A stretch of DNA of 13,017 nt from Pseudomonadota bacterium (GTDB lineage: Bacteria; Pseudomonadota; Gammaproteobacteria; Acidiferrobacterales; Sulfurifustaceae), in NCBI GenBank assembly GCA_020354085.1, contig CP070641.1:1717084-1730100 (forward strand), read 5' to 3'. The notes under the pieces were generated by a model, which saw only the letters and a program-made list of their open reading frames with translations, was not told where the DNA came from and ran no database searches. A program made the translations under genes and the position numbers. This document shows positions 7,408-13,017 of this stretch, piece by piece. Within the stretch, counting starts at the first letter, position 1, and each line of letters opens with the position of its first letter.

Positions 7408-7425
7408 AGGCGGCCAAGGCCGCCT
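7408..7425 (-). terminator. GC-rich hairpin between the ferredoxin gene and ggt
   Basis: On the minus strand aggcggcc and ggccgcct form an 8-base perfect inverted repeat around two T residues, 21 bases after the ferredoxin stop and before the ggt ribosome site. Only tcgtcgttt follows, so any termination would be partial. It could also be a pause or mRNA-stabilising element that sets different levels of the two genes. Confidence 0.4.
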
Positions 7426-7445
7426 GCGTGATGACCAACAAGCGG

Positions 7446-7700
7446 CTACGCCGCCGGCTTGGTGAGCGCCAGATACTTCTGCTGGAGCTGATCCTTCGAC
7501 TCACGGTGTTCCGGATCGGGAATGATGCAGTCGACCGGGCAGACCTCGACGCACTGTGAGGTCTCGAAATGGCCCACACATTCGGTACAGAGGTTGGGGT
7601 CTATCTGATAGATCTCCTCACCCTGCGAGATGGCGCCGTTCGGACACTCGGGTTCACACACGTCGCAGTTAATGCACTCGTCGGTAATCAGCAAAGACAT
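7446..7700 (-). CDS. 2[4Fe-4S] ferredoxin, YfhL/Alvin type
   Basis: Small electron carrier of 84 residues with two cluster motifs. The first is C9-x2-C12-x2-C15-x3-C19-P. The second is C38-x2-C41-x8-C50-x3-C54-P, with an extra cysteine at 58. The insertion VGHFETSQ between the second and third cysteines of the second motif marks the Allochromatium-type (Alvin) ferredoxins with very low-potential clusters, to which E. coli YfhL belongs. A short helical C-terminal extension (HRESKDQLQQKYLAL) is also typical. The ATG is preceded by AAGGTG at five-base spacing. It lies 39 bases after coaD; the coaD-ferredoxin pairing is common in gammaproteobacteria. The redox partner cannot be told from the sequence. 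In some genomes it is labelled fdx or yfhL. Confidence 0.93.
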   Translation of the reverse strand: MSLLITDECINCDVCEPECPNGAISQGEEIYQIDPNLCTECVGHFETSQCVEVCPVDCIIPDPEHRESKDQLQQKYLALTKPAA

Positions 7701-7739
7701 CGAAACACCTTAGAAAACAAGGACAATTCGCGGCAAATC

Positions 7740-8219
7740 TTAGCCTATTTTCTCGGTCAGCGCAGCCGCGACGCGCGCATGCACAAATGCCGACACGTCA
7801 CCCCGCAGTAGCGCGATTTCCTTCACCAAGGACGCCGAGATGAACATCTCGTGCTCTGAGGGCGTGAGGAAGACGGTCTCGATCTCGGGCGCAAGCCGCC
7901 GGTTCATGCCGGCGAGCTGAAACTCGAATTCGAAATCCGACACGGCGCGCAGTCCGCGCAAGATCACCTGCGCCTTGTGCTCCCGGGCAAAATCAATCAA
8001 CAGTGTGTCGAAACCTAAGACCTTGGCCTTGGGTACTTCCGCCAACGCCGTCTGCGCGAGAGCAACCCGCTCATTCAAGGTAAACAACGGTTGCTTCTTG
8101 GGGTTGGCCGCTACCGCCACGATCACCTCGTCGAACAGCCGTACGGCGCGTCGCACCAAGTCGGTGTGACCGTTGGTGATGGGGTCGAAAGTACCGGGAT
8201 AGAGCGCCGAGATCTTCAT
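7740..8219 (-). CDS. coaD: Phosphopantetheine adenylyltransferase
   Basis: Cytosolic enzyme of 159 residues, the same length as E. coli CoaD. It transfers AMP from ATP to 4'-phosphopantetheine, the penultimate step of coenzyme A synthesis. The nucleotidyltransferase signature GTFDPITNGH (9-18) holds the T/HxGH-type ATP site, RGLRAVSDFEFEFQ (88-101) is the conserved substrate region, and ISASLVKE (127-134) is the second ATP-binding motif. The frame remains open upstream into rsmD, but the ATG at 8219 gives the exact family N-terminus (MKISALYPGTFDP). An AGGT about 10 bases upstream is a modest ribosome site. It lies 52 bases downstream of rsmD, a classic pairing. Confidence 0.97.
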   Translation of the reverse strand: MKISALYPGTFDPITNGHTDLVRRAVRLFDEVIVAVAANPKKQPLFTLNERVALAQTALAEVPKAKVLGFDTLLIDFAREHKAQVILRGLRAVSDFEFEFQLAGMNRRLAPEIETVFLTPSEHEMFISASLVKEIALLRGDVSAFVHARVAAALTEKIG

Positions 8220-8271
8220 GCGGTTAGGACCTAGAATAACAGTAACCGACGGATTTCGCGCTTGATCAACG

Positions 8272-8889
8272 TCAAACCGATGTCGGTGCGCCAACCTGCC
8301 ACAGACTGTAAGAAACCTCGCCAGCCTGCTTGCTACGCAGTACCTGCCACTCGTGCGGCACCGGCAGTGGGTCGAGCCAGCGTGGCGCCTCGACGTAAAC
8401 CAGTGTGCCGGGATGCGTCCACCCGCCTGGCACAAGACGTTGCGCACAATGCTCAATCATGTCGCTGCGAAATGGTGGATCGAGGAAGATGATATCGAAG
8501 GCCTGCGGCACGCCAGCGAGAAATTCGAGCGCATCGCGGCACACGACTTCAGCCTGCTCCGCACCGAGGCGCGAGAGATTTTCGCGCAACGCCCCCGCCA
8601 CGTCGTGAGATTGCTCAACCATCACCACCGCACCCGCTCCGCGCGACAACGCCTCCAGACACAAGGCGCCCGTGCCCGCAAACAGATCAAGACAACGTGC
8701 GCCCGGCAGATGCGGCATAAGCCAATTGAACAGTGTTTCGCGCACACGATCCGGGGTCGGGCGTAACCCTTCGGCGATTGGCACCGAAAGTTTCCTTCCG
8801 CGCCAGCGCCCGCCAATGATACGCACGCTACCCGGATAAACGCGCGATGATCGCGCGCGATGTGCGCGCGTCGGTACTTTAGCGGGCAC
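8272..8889 (-). CDS. rsmD: 16S rRNA (guanine(966)-N(2))-methyltransferase
   Basis: SAM-dependent methyltransferase of 205 residues that methylates G966 of 16S rRNA in the small ribosomal subunit. Visible landmarks are RIIGGRWRGRKL (23-34), RPTPDRVRETLFNWL (43-57), the SAM-binding motif I LDLFAGTGAL (67-76) and the catalytic DPPF (137-140). The GTG at 8889 leaves about 20 residues before RIIGG, somewhat longer than in E. coli. A GTG directly before RIIGG is another possible start but has no ribosome site. The chosen GTG lies inside the end of the upstream M16 gene (11-base overlap), which suggests translational coupling. RsmD next to ftsY and coaD is a familiar arrangement; here two peptidase genes separate it from ftsY. 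Confidence 0.95.
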   Translation of the reverse strand: MPAKVPTRAHRARSSRVYPGSVRIIGGRWRGRKLSVPIAEGLRPTPDRVRETLFNWLMPHLPGARCLDLFAGTGALCLEALSRGAGAVVMVEQSHDVAGALRENLSRLGAEQAEVVCRDALEFLAGVPQAFDIIFLDPPFRSDMIEHCAQRLVPGGWTHPGTLVYVEAPRWLDPLPVPHEWQVLRSKQAGEVSYSLWQVGAPTSV

Positions 8890-10186
8890 CGCCGACGACC
8901 AGCGTGACGAGCCGGTCGGGATTCACGCGCCGCTTGAAAGCGTCGCGGATCTGCTCAGCAGTCACGGCCTCGACGCGTTTGGAGTAGTCGTCCAACCACG
9001 TGAGCGGGAGCCCGTAGAAGGCGATAACCGCCAGGTTGTCGGAGATCTTTCGGTTGCTGTCGAGCCGAAGCGGAAAAGCCCCGGTGATGTGCTTTTTGGC
9101 GGCCTCCAGTTCCTCCGCGGTGGGCCCCTCCTCCACGAACTGCTTGAGCACCTGACGCACCAGCGCCACTGCCTCTTGTCGCTGCGTGTTCTTCGTCTGC
9201 AGTCCCAGAATGAATGGTCCCGCCACACGCATCGGGAGGAAGTAGCTGTAGGCGCTATAGGCAAGACCACGCTTCTCGCGCACTTCCGTCGACACGCGCG
9301 AGACGAGACCACCGCCGCCCAGAATGTAGTTACCGACATACAACGGAAAATAATCGGGGTCATTGCGCACCATGCCGGGTTGGCCGATGAAGATATGACT
9401 CTGGGTAGCGGCGAAATCGATGTTCCGATCGCGCGCCTCTTCGAGGGATGGGACCCCCGGAATCGGCGCTGCCGCCTCGCCCGCCGGCAGCGCTCCAACC
9501 ACGCGCTCGGCGATCTTGCGCGCCTGGCGCTTGCTCACATTGCCAACGATGACCAGGTGGGCGTTCTTGCCGACGTAGTACTGCTTGTGATGCGCCACCA
9601 GATCTTCGCGCGAAATGCTCTTGATGCTCGCCTCATCGCCTTGCGTGTCGAGGGCATAGGGGTGCTCGCGGTAGAGCTCGCGGTAAAAGGCCTTGCTTGC
9701 CACCGAACCGGGGGACTGCGCATCGCGCTGCACGGCGACCAACATCCGGCCGCGTTCGCGCTCAAGGCTCGCCGCCGGAAAGTTGGGGCTCGCCAAAATC
9801 TGTGCGTAAAGCTCAATCGCGGGATCGAGCAGTTTCGCGTCTGACAGCGTACGCAGGTCGACGGTCGCGGTATCGCGCTCGGCTGTGGCCCCGAATTCCG
9901 CACCGAGGGTCTCGAAGCGTCGCGCAATCTCATCGCCCGACAATTTCTCCGTCCCTTCTTCCAACATCGCGCTGGTGAGCAGCGCCACACCGCGCCGTCC
10001 CTGCGGATCGCGCACCGCGCCGGCGTCGAACACGGTCCGCAACTGCACCATGGGAATGGCGCGCGTTTCAACGAGATAGACGCGGGCACCGTTGGCCAAT
10101 GTCCAGTGCTCGATTTCGAGCGGCGAGCCAACCGCGGTCGTGCCAACCAACAGCGCACACAACGGCAAGAAAACTCTAGCGCGCAT
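8879..10186 (-). CDS. M16 family peptidase-like protein without zinc motif (non-catalytic partner subunit)
   Basis: Protein of 435 residues with a Sec signal peptide (about 1-21) and the two tandem M16 domains. Where the active family has HxxEH, this one has Leu69-x-x-Ser72-Ala73 (GVALLTSAMLEEGT aligned to GISHVLEHMMFKGT of its neighbour), so it cannot bind the catalytic zinc. Its second domain keeps GGGGLVSRVSTEVREKRGLAYS, with the Arg306/Tyr310 pair known in M16B partner subunits to help bind substrate. It should therefore form a periplasmic heterodimer with the product of the gene just upstream. I chose ATG at 10186 because GGGGGG (10200-10195) is eight bases before it; ATG at 10192 is too close. 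It overlaps the upstream gene by 11 bases and rsmD by 11. Confidence 0.92.
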   Translation of the reverse strand: MRARVFLPLCALLVGTTAVGSPLEIEHWTLANGARVYLVETRAIPMVQLRTVFDAGAVRDPQGRRGVALLTSAMLEEGTEKLSGDEIARRFETLGAEFGATAERDTATVDLRTLSDAKLLDPAIELYAQILASPNFPAASLERERGRMLVAVQRDAQSPGSVASKAFYRELYREHPYALDTQGDEASIKSISREDLVAHHKQYYVGKNAHLVIVGNVSKRQARKIAERVVGALPAGEAAAPIPGVPSLEEARDRNIDFAATQSHIFIGQPGMVRNDPDYFPLYVGNYILGGGGLVSRVSTEVREKRGLAYSAYSYFLPMRVAGPFILGLQTKNTQRQEAVALVRQVLKQFVEEGPTAEELEAAKKHITGAFPLRLDSNRKISDNLAVIAFYGLPLTWLDDYSKRVEAVTAEQIRDAFKRRVNPDRLVTLVVGGAR

Positions 10187-11543
10187 GGACATTACCCCCC
10201 GACGCCGGACGTCGCTTCCTGCTGTCGCTCGGCTGCGGATCGAGTAACGCAACGGTGCGATTGCTCGGTTGCAGGTAGGCTTTCGCGACTTGCCGCACTT
10301 GTTCGGCGGTGACGGCATTAGTCCGTTCAACGTTCTTCTCGATCAAACGCCAATCAAGCCCAGTGGTAGCCAGCATACCGATCTGCATTGCTTGATAGAA
10401 AACCGAATCGCGCTGGAAGACGTCGCGCGCAACGACCTGGGCCTTGACGCGCTTGAGTTCCTCCTCGCTCGCCAATTCCCTTTGTATGCGCTCGATCTGC
10501 GCGACGATTGCCGCCTCCAGCTCTGCAACGCTGCGACCGGGTGCCGGTGTCGCGTAGATCATGAACTGGCTCGTACCACGCGCAATCATGTCGTATTCCG
10601 CGTGGATCGAAGCTGCGAGTTTTTGCCCACGCACTAGCTCCGTCTCGAACCGCGCGCTGTTGCCGCCATCAAGGATGCCGTTCAGCACGCTCAATGCGTA
10701 GGGTTGCCAATCCTTATCCGCCTTCCCGATCACGGGGGTGTGGTACCCAATCATGATAGACGGCACCTCCGCCGGCACCGAAAGACGCGTACGCCGCTCT
10801 TCGGTCTGCGGCGGCTCGGCGGCAATGGTGGTCGGCCGAATGGGTCCGTCCTTGATCGAGCCGAAATGCTTCTCGGCGAGAGCAAACACCTCCTTCGCCT
10901 GCACGTCACCGACCACAACCAACGTGGCGTTCTTCGGCGTGTACCAGCGGCCATACCAGTCACGCAGATCATCAATGGTCATCTTTTCCAGATCCGGCAT
11001 CCAGCCGATGATCGGGTGGCGATAGGGATGCTTTTGATAGGCGGTCGCCATGAAACGCTCGCGCAGCTGCGACTCCGGCTTGTCCTCGACGCGCAACCGA
11101 CGCTCTTCCATGACGACATTGATTTCCTTGGCGAACTCCGCCGCATCCAAAGTGAGATTGCGCATACGCTCGGCTTCGAGCTCGAAAGCAATCGGCAAAC
11201 GTGAGCGCTCGAGCTGCTGAAAGTAGGCCGTGTAGTCGCGGCCGGTAAAAGCATTCTCGCGGCCGCCGTTGGCCGCGATGATGCGCGAGAACTCGTTGGG
11301 CTTGAGGCGCTCCGTGCCCTTGAACATCATATGTTCGAGCACATGGGAGATGCCGGTGATACCGTCCGGTTCGTCGATGGCGCCAATCCGGTACCAAATC
11401 TGCGACACCACGACCGGCGATCGATGATCGCCTTTCACGATGACTCGCAGACCGTTGGCGAGCTGTGTCTCCTTGACCGTCGACCCGGTGCATCCAGCAG
11501 TGAAGACAAGAACGGCCAGCGCCGCGAACAGCGTGTGATTCAT
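10176..11543 (-). CDS. M16 family zinc peptidase, catalytic subunit, probable lipoprotein
   Basis: Zinc metallopeptidase of 455 residues (M16B type), predicted to degrade peptides in the cell envelope. The zinc motif is His67-x-x-Glu70-His71 (HVLEH), with the distal glutamate in VMEERR (about 146-147). The N-terminus MNHTLFAALAVLVFTAGC is a signal peptide ending in a lipobox-like TAGC (Cys18), so it may be a lipoprotein, though Thr at -3 is not ideal. Its second domain lacks the R/Y pair that the next gene supplies, the usual split in heterodimeric M16B enzymes. ATG at 11543 has AAAGGAAG about four bases upstream, an excellent ribosome site; an open extension to 11588 has none. First gene of the minus-strand run, divergent from ftsY. 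Confidence 0.94.
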   Translation of the reverse strand: MNHTLFAALAVLVFTAGCTGSTVKETQLANGLRVIVKGDHRSPVVVSQIWYRIGAIDEPDGITGISHVLEHMMFKGTERLKPNEFSRIIAANGGRENAFTGRDYTAYFQQLERSRLPIAFELEAERMRNLTLDAAEFAKEINVVMEERRLRVEDKPESQLRERFMATAYQKHPYRHPIIGWMPDLEKMTIDDLRDWYGRWYTPKNATLVVVGDVQAKEVFALAEKHFGSIKDGPIRPTTIAAEPPQTEERRTRLSVPAEVPSIMIGYHTPVIGKADKDWQPYALSVLNGILDGGNSARFETELVRGQKLAASIHAEYDMIARGTSQFMIYATPAPGRSVAELEAAIVAQIERIQRELASEEELKRVKAQVVARDVFQRDSVFYQAMQIGMLATTGLDWRLIEKNVERTNAVTAEQVRQVAKAYLQPSNRTVALLDPQPSDSRKRRPASGGNVHAR

Positions 11544-11546
11544 CGA

Positions 11547-11554
11547 GCTTCCTT
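11547..11554 (-). promoter_or_regulatory. Ribosome binding site of the catalytic M16 gene
   Basis: AAAGGAAG on the minus strand lies four bases before the ATG at 11543. It decides that start over the longer open frame to 11588 and places the transcription start upstream, inside the ftsY 5' region, so the two divergent units overlap at their 5' ends. Confidence 0.75.
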
Positions 11555-11560
11555 TATAAT
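11555..11560 (+). promoter_or_regulatory. Consensus -10 box facing ftsY
   Basis: TATAAT matches the sigma70 -10 consensus at all six positions in an otherwise GC-rich stretch. No good -35 lies 16-18 bases upstream, so an activator or weak promoter is possible. If used, transcription would start near 11567, after the GTG at 11561, and FtsY would have to begin further in. It also overlaps the sequence read as TATAAA on the other strand, but that lies too near the M16 ribosome site to serve that gene. Confidence 0.35.
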
Positions 11561-12571
11561 GTGTTGCGCGCAAAACGCGCGCTAGCATACCGCATCAAAT
11601 CGCTTGCAGACACCGCTTTGACCGATCCCCACGTCAAGTCCACGGCACGCGCCGGTCTACTGGCGCGATTGCGCGACAACCTCGGCAGCACGCCGCGCTC
11701 GCTAGCGCGCGGTCTTGGCGACCTCCTGCTCGGTCCGCGCGCGCTCGATGCGAGGTTGATCGAGGACATTGAATCCTCCCTGCTGGCCGCGGACGTCGGC
11801 ATGGAGACCACGACATTCTTGGTCGATGCGCTTTCCCGGCGTATCTCGCGCCACGAACTGGCCGATGCACGCGCCGCGTACGAAGCTTTGAGACAGGAAA
11901 TGCTGGGGATTGTTCAGCCCGTGGCGCGCCCACTTACCGTTGGCAACCAACGGCCCTTTGTCATCATGGCGGTGGGGGTCAACGGCGTCGGCAAGACTAC
12001 AACCCTCGCAAAACTCACGCATCGACTAAAAGCGCAAGGAAAAGACACCATGCTGGTGGCAGCGGACACCTTCCGTGCCGCGGCGATCGAGCAGTTGAAG
12101 ACCTGGGGGGAGCGCTTGGCCGTGCCCGTGATCGCCCAACACACTGGCGCTGATGCTGCGGCGGTTTGCCATGACGCGCTCGGTGCCGCGGTCGCACGGG
12201 GCGTCGACGTGCTGATCGTCGATACAGCCGGCCGCCAACATACCCACGCCGGCCTCATGGACGAGCTTAAGAAGATTCGGCGTGTCATCAATAAGGCCCG
12301 ACCCGACGCACCACACGAGGTGTTGCTGGTACTCGATGCCAGCACCGGCCAAAATGCCCTTTCGCAGCTCAAGCATTTCAATGAGGCAATAGGCGTAACG
12401 GGGATTGCATTGGCGAAATTGGACGGCACCGCCAAGGGCGGCATCTTGCTCGCGATCGCCAAGCAAACGGGGATGCCGATCCGCTTCGTGGGCATCGGTG
12501 AAGAATTGGAAGACCTGCAAGAATTCACCGCGCCCGAGTTCGTTAATGCCTTGCTACCTGCGCGCGAATAG
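11561..12571 (+). CDS. ftsY: Signal recognition particle receptor FtsY
   Basis: SRP-family GTPase that docks ribosome-SRP complexes at the inner membrane for co-translational insertion. The N domain begins near residue 33 (LLARLRDNLGSTPRSL). The G domain has GVNGVGKT (139-146), AADTFRAAA (167-175), DTAGR (221-225), AKLDGTAKGG (285-294, Ala where Thr is usual) and GIGE (311-314). At 336 residues it is far shorter than E. coli FtsY (497): the acidic A domain is missing. An in-frame TGA at 11501 with no start codon before 11561 rules out a longer protein. GTG at 11561 has no ribosome site and abuts TATAAT, so TTG at 11618 (317 residues) is a real alternative. The stop is 14 bases before ftsE, the classic ftsY-ftsE order. 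Confidence 0.95.
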   Translation: MLRAKRALAYRIKSLADTALTDPHVKSTARAGLLARLRDNLGSTPRSLARGLGDLLLGPRALDARLIEDIESSLLAADVGMETTTFLVDALSRRISRHELADARAAYEALRQEMLGIVQPVARPLTVGNQRPFVIMAVGVNGVGKTTTLAKLTHRLKAQGKDTMLVAADTFRAAAIEQLKTWGERLAVPVIAQHTGADAAAVCHDALGAAVARGVDVLIVDTAGRQHTHAGLMDELKKIRRVINKARPDAPHEVLLVLDASTGQNALSQLKHFNEAIGVTGIALAKLDGTAKGGILLAIAKQTGMPIRFVGIGEELEDLQEFTAPEFVNALLPARE

Positions 12572-12585
12572 ATCACCACGAGCGC

Positions 12586-13017
12586 ATGCTCCAGTTTAAC
12601 CACGTCTCCATGCGCTACCCGAATGGGTTCGATGCGCTCAAGAACGTCAGCTTCTCCCTGGCCGCCGGCGAGATGGCGTTTCTAACGGGCCATTCGGGCG
12701 CGGGCAAGACCACACTACTCAAGCTCATATTGCTCATCGAGCGCGCGACACGCGGCACCTTGCTGGTCAATAACCAAAATGTCTCGCGTCTGCCGCGCCG
12801 GCGGGTACCTCAGTTGCGACGCACGGTCGGCGTCGTGTTTCAGGATTACAAGCTGCTCTACGATCGGTCGGTCTTCGATAACGTGGCGTTGCCGCTAATC
12901 GTCTCCGGCGTCGCACACCGCGATGTTGGTCGGCGGGTGCGTGCGGCGCTTGATAAGGTTGGACTGCTCGGCAAGGAAATGCTTTCGCCCATTACCTTGT
13001 CCGGAGGAGAGCAACAG
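12586..13017 (+). CDS. ftsE: Cell division ATP-binding protein FtsE, N-terminal part
   Basis: ATPase of the FtsEX complex, which with FtsX controls peptidoglycan hydrolases at the division septum. The window holds the first 144 residues of roughly 220 and ends within the gene. Visible are Walker A GHSGAGKT (35-42), the Q-loop in VVFQDYKLL (84-92, Gln86), the FtsE-typical SVFDNVALPL and the ABC signature LSGGEQQ (138-144), the last residues seen. Walker B is beyond the edge. ATG at 12586 is 14 bases after the ftsY stop with only a weak ribosome site, consistent with co-transcription. The ftsX gene would be expected next. Confidence 0.96.
   Translation, partial: MLQFNHVSMRYPNGFDALKNVSFSLAAGEMAFLTGHSGAGKTTLLKLILLIERATRGTLLVNNQNVSRLPRRRVPQLRRTVGVVFQDYKLLYDRSVFDNVALPLIVSGVAHRDVGRRVRAALDKVGLLGKEMLSPITLSGGEQQ

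Noticed and set aside
9089..9844. 251-residue plus-strand frame opposite the second M16 gene
   Set aside because: Shadow frame; the minus strand encodes the well-conserved M16 domains here.
1..13017. CRISPR array, tRNA or rRNA gene, insertion sequence, phage genes
   Set aside because: I looked for regular spaced repeats, tRNA-like cloverleafs and transposase or integrase motifs and saw none; coding density by ordinary genes is high.

Overview
This is a GC-rich chromosomal stretch, almost certainly from a gammaproteobacterium. The right half has the order ftsY-ftsE on one strand and, divergently, two M16 peptidases, rsmD, coaD, a YfhL/Alvin-type ferredoxin and ggt. As recalled from family knowledge, Pseudomonas and related genomes keep M16-M16-ftsY-ftsE-ftsX and ggt-fdx-coaD in much the same arrangement. 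Genus cannot be set from the sequence alone.

Left region, plus strand (1-2409): the tail of an ABC-2 type permease, a GldG-like auxiliary protein and a DUF4340 protein, spaced or overlapped by 1-3 bases as one operon. Together they look like the membrane and periplasmic parts of a GldFG-type ABC system whose substrate is unknown outside gliding bacteria. The DUF4340 gene is split by a one-base insertion near 1792. A 303-base gap (2410-2712) with two strong inverted repeats follows, then mutM (8-oxoguanine DNA glycosylase) starting at a GTG.

Middle (3529-5681): a 179-base leader with two more inverted repeats, one capped by a TTCG loop, precedes a 657-residue dynamin-like GTPase. It is the least expected gene in an otherwise housekeeping window. 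Its 3' end overlaps that of ggt by 24 bases, tail to tail.

Minus strand (5658-11543): a probable operon read leftward. It begins with an M16 metallopeptidase carrying the zinc motif HxxEH and a lipoprotein-like signal, then a partner M16 protein lacking the zinc motif but carrying the R/Y motif. rsmD (16S rRNA methyltransferase), coaD (coenzyme A synthesis), a 2[4Fe-4S] ferredoxin and ggt (gamma-glutamyltransferase) follow. Gene overlaps of about 11 bases suggest translational coupling in the first three genes.

Right end, plus strand (11561-13017): ftsY, the SRP receptor, here nearly without its acidic N-terminal A domain, then ftsE, cut by the window end. I see no RNA genes, CRISPR arrays, insertion sequences or prophage genes. 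The observations most worth following are the dynamin-like gene with its structured leader, the short FtsY, and the frameshifted DUF4340 gene.
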